Shown: positions 47,830-61,862, counted from the stretch's first letter. The stretch: DNA of 64,000 nt from Amphirosellinia nigrospora (GCA_004123355.1 SCHM01000001.1:11418193-11482192); one strand, 5' to 3'. The notes: a model not told the origin generated them from the sequence alone. Numbers and translations: made by a program.

Positions 47830-50043
47830 GAGACTAGTATGATGAGGCTATGACATCGCGAGCTCGCGCACAACCGAAACGATACCACGACAGCAATTCG
47901 TTTATATTTGATTCATATGTACCCGTGTCGAATTGTCCGGCCAGCCGCGTCGGCGTCGACGGTGCATCACTCTTCAAGGCCAGCTCCATGTTATTAAGGA
48001 AGAGTATGCCGTGTCCATACAGTCTATTCTATCTCGTCTCTGTATTGCGTGCTTTTTGGACTACATCAGCCTGTTTACCATCAGGCGAACGGCGCACGAA
48101 TGAAAAATAAAAAAAGCGGCATCCCAAGGCGCAAGATGACTTAGGTTTTTCTTACACCAAGACACAATTCTGTGAGAGATGGGTCGGGCAGCCGGCGGTG
48201 TTCTGGAGTCTCGGAGGGCTGCCATTTTACGCCAATTCAAGGGGTCCCAATTCTTAAATTCATCTTCTGCGCAAGTTCTCCATTGCGATGTCCATATTTT
48301 TACCTTGCCTATACATGATTATTCAATATCCTACTGGTTGGAAAAAGGATGGTGGTGTTTCGTGGATAGTCCCCTAGGGCCCTTCGATGTTGAATCTTGA
48401 GCCATAGTCGAATCCGATTAGAGAAGCTATATTTATTCATCATCAATGAAATTGTCTCTAAAGACCTACTACCTGCTATTCTCACCTTCACTTTTCAAGC
48501 TGTCAAAGTAGCTTTGGCTCGCTTCAAAGCAAAGGCGCTGATCTTCATCATCCCTCAGTGGGAAATAGAACTCCAGCGGCCAAAATAGCCGCTTGGTGGC
48601 CTTCATGCGACAACTTTAAGTTTGGGCGGACTATCTTATGATATTGTAGCATCGAGGCTTCATATATCATACCCAATATACATAGTATGGTTTTGTTGCT
48701 AGTTACGCGCACCTATTGCCTCTTTAAGCTAATCGCTTTTGTAATACTTAATAATAGTCATCTCAACACATAATTGATTGCCTGCCGGCGGTTTACTACT
48801 GTCGTGATACTATGCTTCCGATACTCAGGTGTGTGTGTGAGCTCCGCAGCCCGGCCCCAATTTCTGATCTTCCACTAGTTTGCCGCGCACTACTAATCTG
48901 GCATACAATTCTGTCCTGCAATTCATATCCATTTACAATGTTGAACTATTTAATCGGACACTTTTTTATTGAGTGTATCTGATGTGAGTAATATCATAAC
49001 GGTCCATCCTTCTGAGATTCGTAGACGGATGTTTCCATGGGCGGTTCAGTATACCAGACCAAATTGCATGTGAATGTCATCTTCTGAAGCCAAGCCACTT
49101 CTATTTCTACTTCTGGCCCCCAATTTCCCAGCTTGATATAGCGAAAAACCACCGCCGACCGAGAGGAAGCCGAAAAGGAGGCGAGGAAGCAAAAGAGAGA
49201 GGGTGACGAAAACGGTAAAAGAGATTACGAAACAGAGAAAAGCCAGGTGTCTGCTGCTGGTTTCTAAGCCTAGGTATTTGTTATTGCCGAGAAGCCAAAA
49301 CTTCATCTTGCGCCGTGTAAGCAGTAGCGTAGGCACCCAGGTAGGCAAAGTCTTGCCTTGCCAAGGCATTTTTTCTTCATTGGTATCGATTATTACTACC
49401 AACCGATGTAACTGGCCACGCAATGCGACCCAAATCCCTAGATAAGCCACAGATCGTTAAACCGAATCTCCTGGTAGAGTTGGCCCGTCTCAACTTCGCA
49501 CGATCCTCACTCCATCCCGTTTTGTCATCGCTCGCTCGTGCATGGTACACTAACCCGCCTGTTCGCAAAGCGGGATAGGTGAGGACGGACGGATGATAAA
49601 TTCACAATATTTCCGAACGCAAGACATTTGGTAACAGCCCCCCTGTAATTAATTACGTTTCCTCTTTGGTGTTGCTCTCATAAGTCCCACCCACACTTCC
49701 CCTCCTCGTTCTTAATTCCTCTACTGTAACTTCAACCTCAAGCTAAGAATGCTGACTCTGCGTATTCACGTATCTGGGGTGTGAGGCTTAGTCCGCCTAA
49801 AAGCTTAGCATGAATACAACTTTTGAGAGTTATGACGACGCATTTCGTGGATTCGCAGTCAAAGTATGCCTCTTCGGGAAGAATTACTAATAATAAAAGA
49901 GTTGAAGTTTCTCTTAATATTCCTCGGCCAAGAAAGCCTCCGAAAAACAAACAAAGCTATAAGCTAACCTGTTTATAGTATTTACAAGATCTTATAGCAG
50001 TCTATCCAAGCTTTAGTTACTACATGAGTTAACAACCATTAAA

Positions 50044-50340
50044 TTAATAATGGAAGTGCAACACATGACAATAGATAGTATATACTAGGATGAAGGCCCT
50101 CGGGTATAGTAGCCCATGTATTGTATTTACCAATTCCATTCTCGCGGAACGGGATACCAGCAGGCCAAGGGTCCCAGGCGCCACTTGCCCCCACATACCG
50201 GGGTTATTGAATTGATCGCCAACTGTCACATTCTGTGCTTGTAACCATGTATATTATGTAAATACATCGTGTCGATTTGCTTTCCGTTGGGAGCATAGTC
50301 ACCGTCGCCCCCAAAAATGACAACAGGGTCTCGCGGTTGA
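50044..50340 (-). other. Coding-like stretch, unidentified
   Basis: Across two minus-strand frames the translation reads like a protein: PVVIFGGDGDYAPNGKQID, then VTVGDQFNNPG, then WDPWPAGIPFRENGIGKY, ending in a hydrophobic YYLLSCVALPLL before a stop. I do not recognise the family. It could be the end of a gene broken by the same base losses seen elsewhere, a decayed gene, or chance. Confidence 0.22.
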
Positions 50341-50816
50341 TTGCTTATAGCCAGTAGATCTTATAGCAGGATCCTTAGTAGCTCCGTCATCTTGGCTAAG
50401 ATATTCTGACATTTCTTCATCTCACCACTAACTATAAAGCGACAGTAATATCGCTATAATATAGTGCAATACTACCTCAGACACATCTCAGTCGCACGAA
50501 CAGTTGAAAGAACATTTTATCCCCACTAACCTCGATAGATATGACACCTAGGAGTCTTATCTCAGCTCACATCATCCACAAAGGCCTTGACGATCCCGCC
50601 TCTTTACTTTTCTCCGTATCTCCTCTCTGTACCGCGAATCAATAGGAACGAATTGATGCGCTCGCTAACCGACTTGGAGCACATCCTATTCATAGTATGG
50701 GGGCAAGACAACTCGCTTTAGACCACCTAGTTAAACTCCAGGGTCTATATGTAAGTGTCTCTAGTAACTACCTTTGTAGTTAGGTCACTCACGCAAGCCC
50801 AAAAAGACCGCTCCTT

Positions 50817-52114
50817 TCACACCATGTCGGTCCTTTCTCGCCATGTGTCCACCGGAATTCGGAATGGCTGACCCGGGCTAGGAACGTGATCCACAAGAGA
50901 TACACGAACTTGCGAAGCTAGGTTGGCGTTATGCGGCGCAAAACGAAACCGCTTTTCGTGTAGCGTGGATGCAGTATCCCATGTCACCGTCGCCGCCGGT
51001 CTCCGATTGAAAGGTGCTGGGTTGTCATCTTCCTCCGCCACGCATATCCGTAAGTAAAGAGTCGGATATCGATTATGCAGAGGTAACTATTATTCCACTA
51101 CCTTGGATAAGCATGTGATGTAAGGTAGATCAACCTCCTAGACTAGGTACGCTGGGCGCATCCCGGGTGATGCAAGCAATGAACCCAATGGGGAACTCTC
51201 CTGGTAAATACGGTAGGTCACTGCTGTCAAATCATTAGGGGCCGCCCAGGGTTTTGCAAAAATGTGCACATTGTTTGCAGTCAGCTTTGGCTTCCCATGT
51301 AGCATTACCAGCATCTGCCGACATACTCGCACCCCAGACGGGCCGGATCATGGAGGTCAGATTTCAATGTCATATGCCAGATGATGTAGATTTGCCTTGG
51401 TTTCCAATAAGCTCCAGGGGTCGTTAAAAATCTTAACATCGTGAACTACACTAGTCCATGTGTCATCAAAGTGTGAAACTTTCAAGCGATGTCACCTCCT
51501 GCAAGGGGCAATCTTCAACGGCCCAACGGTTAAAGAGATCTTGGCGATACTTTTCCTTTACCAACCAACAGGTACAGCTCCGTTTAGAAGTCAATTGTCA
51601 ACTAACGATGCACAAACTGAGCTCGACGCAATCGACACTAGACTCGTGTCAAACCACCTCTCCGAACCGAAGAGATGGCCCTCCGATGTGGAGCTTGAGT
51701 CTAGGCCAAAGTGGAAGGACACCGTCCTTTGATACCCAAGTCTGTCATATCTGCCAAAGCGAGACTCTATGGGGGTACCGCCCGCCTCGGCCGTTAATAC
51801 GATGATTATAACGACCAGGAATGCACAGCACACTCTGAAACAACTTTCACGGCGGGATCCGACGTGATTTGCCAAGTCTAATGAATAGCCTTGTTCCCGC
51901 CTCACCATATTAAACGCCACTCAACCGTAGTGTACTCTGTCCGACGAGAATGCGATACCCCTGAATCACTGGAACCTTCGACGTAACGACTAGAATCATA
52001 TACATCATTATCGCTTTCCTCAAAAGATAGAACTTTCATTGAATGGACCCTCAGTAGTACTCCTTCAAGGTCATACTTGCGGGAAAGGTGGTCGTTTCGC
52101 CCTTGGCAAACCAT
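50817..52114 (-). other. Possible unidentified gene or gene relic
   Basis: Three minus-strand open stretches follow one another. At 52114-51902 there is an acidic/Ser-rich piece (SFEESDNDVYDSSRYVEG). At 51920-51591 a piece has one membrane helix (CAFLVVIIIVLTAEAGG) and ESRFGRYDRLGYQRTVSF. At 51041-50817 a polar piece contains NRRPAATVTWDTASTL. The order acidic tail, helix, then ectodomain resembles small fungal single-pass proteins, but no diagnostic motif is visible and I cannot name a family. Confidence 0.22.
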
Positions 52115-53336
52115 GTTTAAAATAGATTAGACGACAATGACATTATACAGTACAGCAAACCCACGCGGGATTCCAACAGGCTCGACCTTGATTATATCAC
52201 ATCATCGTCACTTACACCCCCACGCGCTATGGACGCATGAAACCCCTCGAAAACTAAAGATTCTCTAACCAAGACCCCGCAAAGCACCTGCCGTACCAGG
52301 ACCACGGCCGTGGGGAACAATGAAGCAATGGAGGCACGTAGTATGCTGGCCAGTGTGGTCGTCATTTTCAGGGGATGCCGCTCAGCATTTAATATTCTTT
52401 CTGTTTCTCTCCTCCTCCTTGCGGATTCACCGAGGCATTGATTATTACTTCGCTATGTAATCCCCACGAGATACCATATCACCAACCACCGATGACACGC
52501 CTCTAGACGAGCCCAGCATTTACGGCCAAGAGACTGTGCCTGCACCTCGGTTCGGCAATAAGATAAAACTGCTAACAAGATCCTTCAAGTGGTGTTGCAC
52601 GTTGTGCTTCCCCGGGGATGCATCGGGATAGGTCGATTGACTGACCTACCGTCCGAATGGCAACAATCGCCCGTCGGTGAGGCCGACCGGCCAAAAGGCT
52701 CATGCGGATGACCGTGACATCGAACCAGAACTACGACGCAAGCACGTGGAGGTTACACGTAGCGTAAGTATGTTCTGTTGAGAAAATTTACGGATTTTCC
52801 GGGCTCTGTTCTTCAGGGACAAGACTCGTCATATCCTTGATCGCTCTCACCGCTCCAACCCGAACTAGGCCGAGAGACTGGCGCGGGTTTGAAAGTCTGC
52901 GGGTTCTAGAAGGAATTGGATATGCATCTTGCGCGCAATCTAGAAAAAAAAGCTGATTTAAACTCCGAGGGAAAAGTTCTTCAACCGTAGCCCTCCTTCC
53001 TAACTTGGCCGGCCCGTTCCGTTGAAGGTCCTTTCACCTTGCAGGAGGCATGCGGTGTCAGCGTCATCAACGCCCGGTCAAGGGTGAGGATCCTTTGCGC
53101 AAAACTCGAATCCGTCGTCTTGTCCGATTTACCATTCAGATCAAATGTCACAACAGGCTAAATGTGCATGATAAATCCCGTTGTCATGACCCTCCATGTC
53201 TCACTCTGCTTACAAACCTTCAGATTGCGATCTGATGTCTCACCCTGTTCATAATGGACCGGATCTGTATCCGTTCACGAATTGATATGCACAATGAAGA
53301 TGCCATGCAGCCAACACGACCACTTTGGGCTTCGAG

Positions 53337-53361
53337 GTCAAGGTTAAGGTCAAGGTCAAGG
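53337..53361. repeat. AAGGTC tandem repeat
   Basis: Four near-perfect hexamer units (GGTCAAGGTTAAGGTC...). They create a Lys/Val-alternating reading frame that should not be taken as protein. Confidence 0.75.
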
Positions 53362-55653
53362 GCCGGGGAATGCCTCTTGCAGTTGACAGTCCACAGCCAT
53401 GCCGTTTCGACGGATTGCTTCCGAGACGCGAGGGCCACATGGGGCGTTGCCGGTACCATCCTAGTTCGAAATCCCCATATGATCGTTCATACCCCTGTTC
53501 CCAAATATCACCACTGTGCAGTTCGATTTTCCGTCTCCGAGACGCGTGGCGGTCCTAAAGACTCCTGACTATCTGTTTTGGGAATTTCTTGAGGCTCTAT
53601 TCAGGAACATACGAAAGCACACCGGCGCCTTTAGTTTCTAGAGGGAATACCCATTTGTTAATGGATAATGTCTAAGTGCATGAGGCATATTTCTAAGTCA
53701 TGCAAACCCGACACATGCGAGTTCATGACTCGTAATATACAATAAATGACAGGCGTGTTCTAAAACCGGTCGTCGGTAAACGAAAAAGTGAAAGGCGTTG
53801 TCCCGTTGGCGGACCTTGCCCTGCAACGCATACCCGAGATTTGGTATTGGGGCCAGGGCCTTGTCGCTTTTGGCTTGGATTGACGCCAATTGGCACTCTA
53901 ATGTAGCAGTCGAATATACACTAGAGGACAGCCTCCCGGCATGAGGCTGGGTCCTCATTCGCTTAGCCAAAGTTCATCTTGGCGCACATAATTAGACCAC
54001 AGGATCTAGCATGATATTGTTTACACCGGTCTCGCATCGGCCGATCCTGATGTTTCTCATAATTCGCTTCGACAAGCACGTACCTACATACATCCTGCAT
54101 ACATATCATAAACGACCGTCTACCATGTCGCTCCGCGTTACATTGTAGGTCGAGGCCCCATGCGACGGCCTACTCGGGTTGTATTGGCCAGGTTACGAAG
54201 CGCCTCCCCGGATGAACACCCCGATCCGATGCATTAGACTTGGGGCGGCACACGTATTGGAGCGGCACAGGAAACAGGCGCTAGAGCGCCTCATAATGTG
54301 TTGCGAGATTATAAGCGTAGCCTCATTGTATTCGACAGGCTTATTGCACGCCGGAGTATCTGCACTAGACTTATGTTCTATTCTTCCACGCCACAGATTG
54401 CTACAAGTTTCATATCGCCTCAGTACTCCGGAAATATCAAGTTTTAGTATTTTTCCATTATTCATGTTCATCCAATGTGTTACTTTCTTGTTCTTGATCA
54501 GGTCGGATTAGTACGGCCTATGGGTTGATATTGGGCTAAATGCGACAGTTGACTGACTTGTTATATACTTAATGCAATAGCAATCCCTAAAATGCCTATG
54601 ACTCTCCTCGTTATACCAGAAAGAAATATGAGGATTGTACGCAGAGGAAGTAGCATATATAATGACTGCAAAGTACCTGTATAGCTCCATTTCTTGCTCA
54701 ATGACCTCCCTCTAAAACTTAATACAAAGACAGCAAACAATCTGACTCGAGAAAAATGCAGCTTTCCTAGGTTATATATACAGCGTGTGACAAAGTTCCA
54801 AATAAGCCAATGCTTCTAGCCGTACATAGGTCTAGCATTCCATCAGGAATAGGATAAGACTAAATACTCAGCTGCGAAATGAACATCAATGGATGAGAAG
54901 ACCACAAAAAGGACCTCGTGATTTAGTTTTCGACATGAGCAGTATAGTCACGGGGTTGGATATGAATTTCAGCCTGAGCTCAGAAAAATGCCCTTGAAAT
55001 TTATGTTGGCTATCGCTGCGTATATGTAGCAGCAGTTGTTCTTGAAGTAGGTCATACAATCTTACATTGATGCTCAGAAGGCGTGAGTTAAGGAGAGAGG
55101 TAGAGTCTTGAATACTAGACGTAGAAGACGTATAATTGAACAACACCTATTCGGATGCATTGGGGCCCTCGACATTATCTTCCAACGGACTGGCTTTGTT
55201 CCTTTAAGTTCACAACAGCAGCAAATGCCCCCCAAAAATGTGTGCAACAGTATAGATAAGTAAGTCAAGTTAATAGTAAGCCAATATTGTTCTATCGTAA
55301 GTCCAAGTATCATTAAGTCTATAAATTATGAGATAAGTCATAATTACTCGTTAACACGAAAGTGTTCGAACTCCACATAAGAGTCTCCTAGTTGTCCGTT
55401 ATGTTGTATCACAAGCAATACGTGATGAGTGTATTATACGAAGATATAGGTTTGGTCCAGGTCTTGATTGGTTGTTGCGTGAAGAGTTTAAACACACTTG
55501 CGGGTCAGCCCCAAGCCACATACGTAAACACACCCACCACTTCTCTCCCCTTGGTCAAGGGTACGGAGGTATCACGATATCTGTATAGTAGTTTTTCGAA
55601 TTTTGAGATTTTTACAGCTTGATAAAATGTTAATCGAGCAAAAAGCAAAGCTC

Positions 55654-55742
55654 TCTCCTGAGGGTGACTCGAACACCCGACCTGTGGATCTCTAAACAAT
55701 TTCAATTACAGTCCAACGCGCTACCAACTGTGCCATCAGGAG
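55654..55742 (-). tRNA. tRNA-Tyr (anticodon GTA) with intron
   Basis: The reverse strand folds as a tRNA. A 7-bp acceptor stem (CTCCTGA with TCAGGAG) has discriminator A. The D arm is around GGCACAGTTGGTAGCGC. The anticodon stem-loop carries GTA at 55709-55707, and the T arm is GGGTGTTCGAGTCACCC. A 16-nt intron (55705-55690) lies one base 3' of the anticodon, the canonical position and usual for eukaryotic tRNA-Tyr. One end pair of the anticodon stem is not Watson-Crick. It stands alone in the gene-poor region. Confidence 0.92.
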
Positions 55743-56578
55743 ATGCTAAAATTGCGCCAAAATTGGTATCTATCACCGGCATGAACTAAATCAAACAGAA
55801 TTGCTATCCATGTGTTGTAAATTCCGAACTGTAGATGTTCCAGGTAATATGGTAAGACTTAACATACATCTCACTGCTATTTGCGCCCTCCATTATTTGC
55901 ACACGGTCATATTCTTTCCTGAATCGAGAACCACGGCAGCCTGCCAATTGCTATGCTCAAATTTAGCAGTCAAGTATGAAGCCCATTAAGATGAGTGTTC
56001 CTGCAAATAAGAGTTTTAGATCACGCCCATAGACTACATCTAATTATGTACAAATTATGTATCAGTTACTGTGGTATTGCTTTGACCGGGCCTGGGGCGT
56101 TGTAACTGTCCGTATAACCTCCCCTATCAATTATCTTGTATGAGAGATACAAAATGACGTTTTATCCTTGCCTCATGCCACCGAGATACCGCTTTTAATG
56201 TTGTGTAAATGAGCTCGGAGAGCCTTGATGACGCAGAATGTCAGGAATCCTAGGTTGTAGAGACAATGGACACTTGCACCCCTATAGAGGGTATCTGATT
56301 ATGTATAGGAGTCTCTTTTCCTGCGTCTACGTGCCTGTGCTCGTGAAACCTATTAGTTATAACAAGGGTTCGACTAAAGGGTATGGAAGGATATTCGAAT
56401 TGCCAAAGGGTCTTAAAGACCTAATCCCTTAGTGTTACAAGGGCTTTGTTTGAGGGCTTAGGAATAGCTTCATTCCTTCAAATCTAATAATTAGCTATAG
56501 CGTCAAAAGACCTCTTACTCTCTAGATTTTCTAGCAAAGGACTCAGGACCTAACTAGCCTTTAAATATACAAAATATT

Positions 56579-56607
56579 AGGCTACCCCAACGGACCTCCG
56601 TTAGCCT
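56579..56607. repeat. Inverted repeat (hairpin)
   Basis: AACGGA and TCCGTT face each other across a 2-nt loop. AGGCT and AGCCT extend the stem outward, with a bulge of about five bases on one side. Confidence 0.7.
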
Positions 56608-56955
56608 ATGTGGCCAATATAGCCCAAAATAGTACAAATAGGGCTAAAGCTGTAGGCGAGATACATATAACACTTAGACTCTTCAAATTAAGAGACCTCC
56701 AGCCTATGGATACCGATGGCTTCGCATTTACTTGCTTTTCTTCGCAGTTTTTGCCCCGTGATTCGCTATCTCAGTGGTTAGGGGGAGAGGAACTAAATAC
56801 CCGAACCCTCGTACGAAAAGGTACACTCGAATAGTATGCAACAAATACAGTCCCCTGACTAAGTCAGTGAGAAAACGCAACCCAGTCTACCGATAATAGT
56901 ATTAATGCTTCCAGAATATAATAAGTACGGCGTGAGAATGTATTTCATACTGCTC

Positions 56956-56982
56956 AAAGCTTAGGCTCGAAGTCTAAGCTTT
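56956..56982. repeat. Inverted repeat, 9-bp perfect arms
   Basis: AAAGCTTAG and CTAAGCTTT are separated by nine bases. Confidence 0.8.
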
Positions 56983-59900
56983 ATTTGTTAAATTGGAGTA
57001 TTCTGAACATGCAAAGTGCCTTGGTAGTTTAACGTGATAAAATTCGTGTGATAGGCAGAGATAGTACTCCATAGGTAACCAATAAATATACAACTTGAGT
57101 TGTCGAGAAGTCTAATCGCCAGTTGCTATATGAATTTCAATAATTAAAACTCAAGGTCATGCCACGCTACAAAGTCACCAGTTAGTACTAATCTTATTGT
57201 TTTCTAGTCTAGTTGCCGGTGCAAGGATATAACCGTCAGTTGTAACATTATATTCATCTCTTATTAAAGCTTGTTTTGCCCACACGAGAAACAATGTGCG
57301 AGAGCAAAAAAATTACCGATATGTTGAGAGAGCCACGCCGTCTTTTCTCACGTACCACCTTATAAACTACGGGCCCTTGATACCTGGGAGACCCCGTCGA
57401 ACAAGAATGTCATACGCCTTTCAGCTCTCAGCTCTCTTCTCTTCTGTGTAAAAGCGAAGTAGGCAAGGTGAAGCAAAATCAGTTCGGTTTACAGGTTGTG
57501 AATCTCTTCTTGGGGCGGAAAAGTGGCCAAGACCTTCATGCTTCCTCGAGCCCAACGGAAACTAAGCCCCTGGACCGAAAATCATACAAAGGACGGGGCC
57601 ACGAGGCACGCAAATAGGCCGAGACAAGGAGATTTCTTGTATACGGCTAGATACAGCACCCGAAGGCGGTTCTTGAGACCCTCGTGTAACAGCACGTGTC
57701 TATGACCTACTTATACAAGACTTACGACATACAGTAAATAAATATTACATCTTACTGGCACGAGGCGAGGCGAGGCCACGGGACTTCACATATAACCACA
57801 TTGCGTCCTCCGTACAACAACTAGTATAGACGGTTTACTCTTATATCATATGGCTCATGACATATACTTATAAGCTACCTGTGTACAAGGAGGCAATTCA
57901 TGGAGACTGGTCGCTAGGAACTCGCAAGTCAGGGTAAGGATCTATATTGACATATTTTGTTGCGCGGAAAGTCTCACCGTCTCTATAGGCCAGTTCCTAG
58001 CTATATAAATTCAAGCCCTTGTCCCTAGGGTCTCGGGTCCCATGGGGTCTAAGTAAGGCTTGAACAAGTGCGGCGTTTGGGGGTTCGAGCGAGGTATTGT
58101 GAAATTGGGCGGCGCCTTGTGGCACCGGTTAATGCACTGGGTTTTTTGCAGAAACGTCAAGACCATGTATGATAGGGCTAGTGCTGTCTACAAATTTCCG
58201 GGGTTTCTTAACGTTGTGCAACTAACTTTACAGCCCCCATAGATCACATGTCCCATTTTCTAGTTATTCCAAGGTTTCAAATTTGTGAGTCTTGTTTTAG
58301 AGCTTTGACGATATGTAGAGTTCCCCTCGAATAATTCTACTCACTCAGCCCTTTGCAATTAAAAGACTCGTCCATATGAGCTAAAACAATGAACTTGTGA
58401 TCCTAGCCGTTAGTCAACTTCTACTCTTGAGTCAATTTGAATCAGAGTTGCATCATGCCCCATAGGGTCTTGTCCGTGCACTCGTATATTGGCCTCTAGT
58501 CACTTGGAAGCATATCAGAATATTCCGCTTAAACTCAAGTAGCTTTCTCACATTTGCGAGATTCTCGTTCTCGGCAGCTTCCTTGGCTGGCTAAGCAAAA
58601 TTTCATACCCTCATGGGATCAACCTTGTATTATCCCCAGCCATAGGTACCTACCTTAGGAATGAAACAGGGCTTATCTCCCCTATGTACGGTTATACAAG
58701 CGTGAGACATTGTGCGAGGTTTCAGGTCTTAGCCCACTCGTATTCTACTCCGAGACACTGTCTGAAAGTGGTGATGGTAAGGGAAAGGGCGGTCGGCAAC
58801 TATAACCGAGGCTTTTCGGCCGTAGAGTCTAGTCGGCAGGGGCTAAGACCTTCATAGCCTATTTGATGACCTGAGAGGCCATTCGTAGTGAGTATTTGTG
58901 ACACAAAGCCTCCTATTCCCACTGAACCCACTACCTGTCACGTACTCGCTCTCAGCTACCAAGTGTATGATATCATTCGATGGGCTGTATTAGTTCTTCG
59001 TAAAAGCTTCGATGGAATATGCAACTAAGATCACAGAGCAATGTCTTTTTATGTGTTTGGTATAACTAGGAAACGGACGAAAGATAAAAGAAATATATAA
59101 GGGGTTTCAGACTAGGTTGAATTCCTTATTCAAATAGCTACGCGACGAGGAGAAGATCTAAACCTATGGCAGAACTCAATAGTTATAAGGTGTAATGTAC
59201 TTGAACGGACGTATCCCGGGTCAAATGGTTAGTCTTAAAACAGGCCTTCGGAGACGTTGGCTAGTTTCGAACTGCACACAATGGTAAATGACATTGGAGT
59301 CTCGTTGGATGGCGGTGATAAGACAATGAAGGAGCCCTGAATAGGTATATTTAGATATCATCACTTGTTACTGGTTCGGTTGCGGTCTGCTAGTGAGTAG
59401 ATTGTGTTCTTCATAAACCCCACTTACGATAGCTTTGTAACATCCATGATATCTAAGTGAAATGTCCGTAGTTTCAGTGAAGATATGATGTTGGTTTTAC
59501 GTATATTGCCATTGCTGACGTGGAGTCGTGAGCTGTCCTTGCATGCATGTAAGCGTTGCGTCTACCGAGTTAATGTGGGTTACAACGGCTGCGTTCTGGG
59601 GTAATCCTCGTTTGATGTTGTACTACATGTAGGTCGCTAAAATCCGGAACCGAAAACGATACTACCTCTGGTAGTGCTCTACACGTAGCGCAGGTACAGA
59701 ATTCATTGAGATATTCTCATGATTACCTACCTCTACAAAGTACGCGCGATAAATGAGAATACATCTATCTGTATGTGTTCGAATATTACAATCACATGTG
59801 ACAACTTTTGGCATGCATGAGGATCTCGACAAGTAGTGGAAAAGGGCCGAGCGCACCCTGAGATCGCACTCCACCACTTAGTTGATGATCCCCCATATTT

Positions 59901-61862
59901 ACCCAGGCCCTAATACAGTTAGTAGAAGTACTATGCCAACTTGGTATAACCTGCAGCAAACATAATCAACTTGAGGACTGCGTAGGTCATTCTCAAGATG
60001 AGGCTCAAGGCTAGCTGCCACTTTCTAAAATGGTACTATAATTTTAACTAGTCACACACTGACATAACAGGGTAGCTAAGTAGTGTAAATACAAGGTTTA
60101 AAAAAGCACAGAGGCTTCAGTATCACGTAAGTACTGTAGTGTCATTAAACTGAGCGGAGGTGTGGTCCGTTTAGGTATGTATGTCAGGGGTAGCATATCA
60201 AGCGGGCTAAATTATTTGGGTTGAGAACGGCGTCACTGAAGTTGGATTTCCCACTTCCCCGGGTGGGGCTTGACTGGGCAGGACTGGGGAGCTCCCTTTG
60301 TGCATATTTCATCCCATCTCCTGCGTAGTGCTGGTATGCACGCCAAGTCGAAATATGATGGCAAACATCCAACACACTACATTGGTAGCACCCCTGTAGC
60401 CGATTGATTGACGAAGCCTGAGTGGCGGACCTACCATGGTTAGAATTGTCCTGTACCAAGGAGGTGGCAGCCATGATCGAAGGATAGCGCTGCCCAACAC
60501 CAAGTTTCGATTCGAGCTGGTTGGGACTAGAACTAGGTACCAACCAGTTCTGTCACTTACTAAGTACATGTACGCTAGACAGTTCAATTTCGGTACTGCT
60601 GAGAACCTGGACCCGCGGAATGTGTACCGTTCATCCTCCACGACTCCACTTGGAGCACTACCAGAGGCTGATCTGCTATGCGCTAGATGATATGGTATAG
60701 TTCGTCGAGAGAAACCTTATCGCTGGTGGTGAGATAATGCTACCTACGGATCGCGAGGAGGAACGAAAAGGTCGAACTACGCGTTGCCGGTAGATCTAGC
60801 TCCAGCACTATGGATTAGATTTCATGGTGCGACACCCTAGCACTTGTTGCTAGCATCGCGGCGGATTCCGTGGCTTCAGCTGCATGGCGCACAGCTCACA
60901 TGAGGTTAGCGGAGGGCTGGAGCGGCTGATCGTCGTGGGTATCCTGTTGCCGCCTCAATTGTGACAACATCATTGCCGGAGAGCTAAAAGAAGTCGTGTA
61001 TTAGTTCGAAACACTCCGGTTCTAGAGTAACTACGCCACGCACTGCTAAGTGTATGACCAAAAAGGCGTCAGTCGAGGAGCTAACCGTCGTCTTGATGCA
61101 GTTTGTAGTTCGTCTAGCTGAAGCGATTCTCGCCGTACGACGCGGCCTGGGCCAAGCGTTCGGATTGAAAGCTAGAATTCTAATTAGATTTGTGATAAGG
61201 TTGGAGAAAGCTCCTGTGGGCCTGAGTAAATTGGCCACAGTACTCAATACACTACATAATATGATTCGCAATGGATGCCTCTAATCCCATGTGGCTTTTC
61301 TTTTCTCGGCACACCCCGTCCCTTAGTTTATTCGAGAACTAGCCGTTGGACGGGAAGCGTTACCGCCTCGCCAAAAGAAAAGCGCATGGCCGGGCGCCTC
61401 GTGTGCTCAGTTGTTGGATCGTCGAATTGCCACCTCACTGGAACCTTGGACCTTGGCCTCGGGGTCAACCATTTGATCAAGTAAAACATGTCTCGCCCGT
61501 AAGTACTCGCACGGGAAAATCCCCTGCATTGTTTTGTCTAGGTTAGTGTAAAAGCCTATAGGACTACGTACACTACAACCTACAGTAGGCGAGGGAGTGA
61601 GATTCGTGTTGGAGAGATTACATATAGAAGTATTTGGCAAAGTCGGTCGGTTCGGCACGGTTACACTACGAGGGGGTGCTCGGATAAAAATATATAAAAA
61701 TATACTACGGCCAGCAGGCAGTAGAAATCGAAAATTGTCCGAAAGCGGCAAGGAGCCGAAAGCTAGGCTGAGCATCGGTAGAATCTAGGCTTGTTATTTT
61801 TTTCCCCGGTAGTATGCCGTAATTAAATCCCCTGTATGCTATTGATTGCACTAATGTACTGT

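Larger units (their letters stand above)
47830..55653. other. Gene-poor region with unassigned coding-like stretches
   Basis: About 7.8 kb without a recognised gene. Minus-strand stretches at 50.0-50.3 and 50.8-52.1 kb have protein-like composition (listed separately). Direct AAGGTC repeats lie near 53337-53361. No transposase, reverse transcriptase or integrase motif was seen. Confidence 0.45.

Noticed and set aside
49046-49450. 134-codon minus-strand frame with a hydrophobic segment
   Set aside because: A single hydrophobic stretch is present but there is no family resemblance or intron logic, and it lies in gene-poor DNA; chance is more likely.
53249-53568. Overlapping open frames with alternating Lys/Val
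   Set aside because: Caused by the AAGGTC tandem repeat and by antisense overlap.
61054-61284. Leu/Val-rich 76-codon frame, considered as an element-encoded protein
   Set aside because: No polymerase, integrase or transposase motif could be seen; the composition alone is not evidence.
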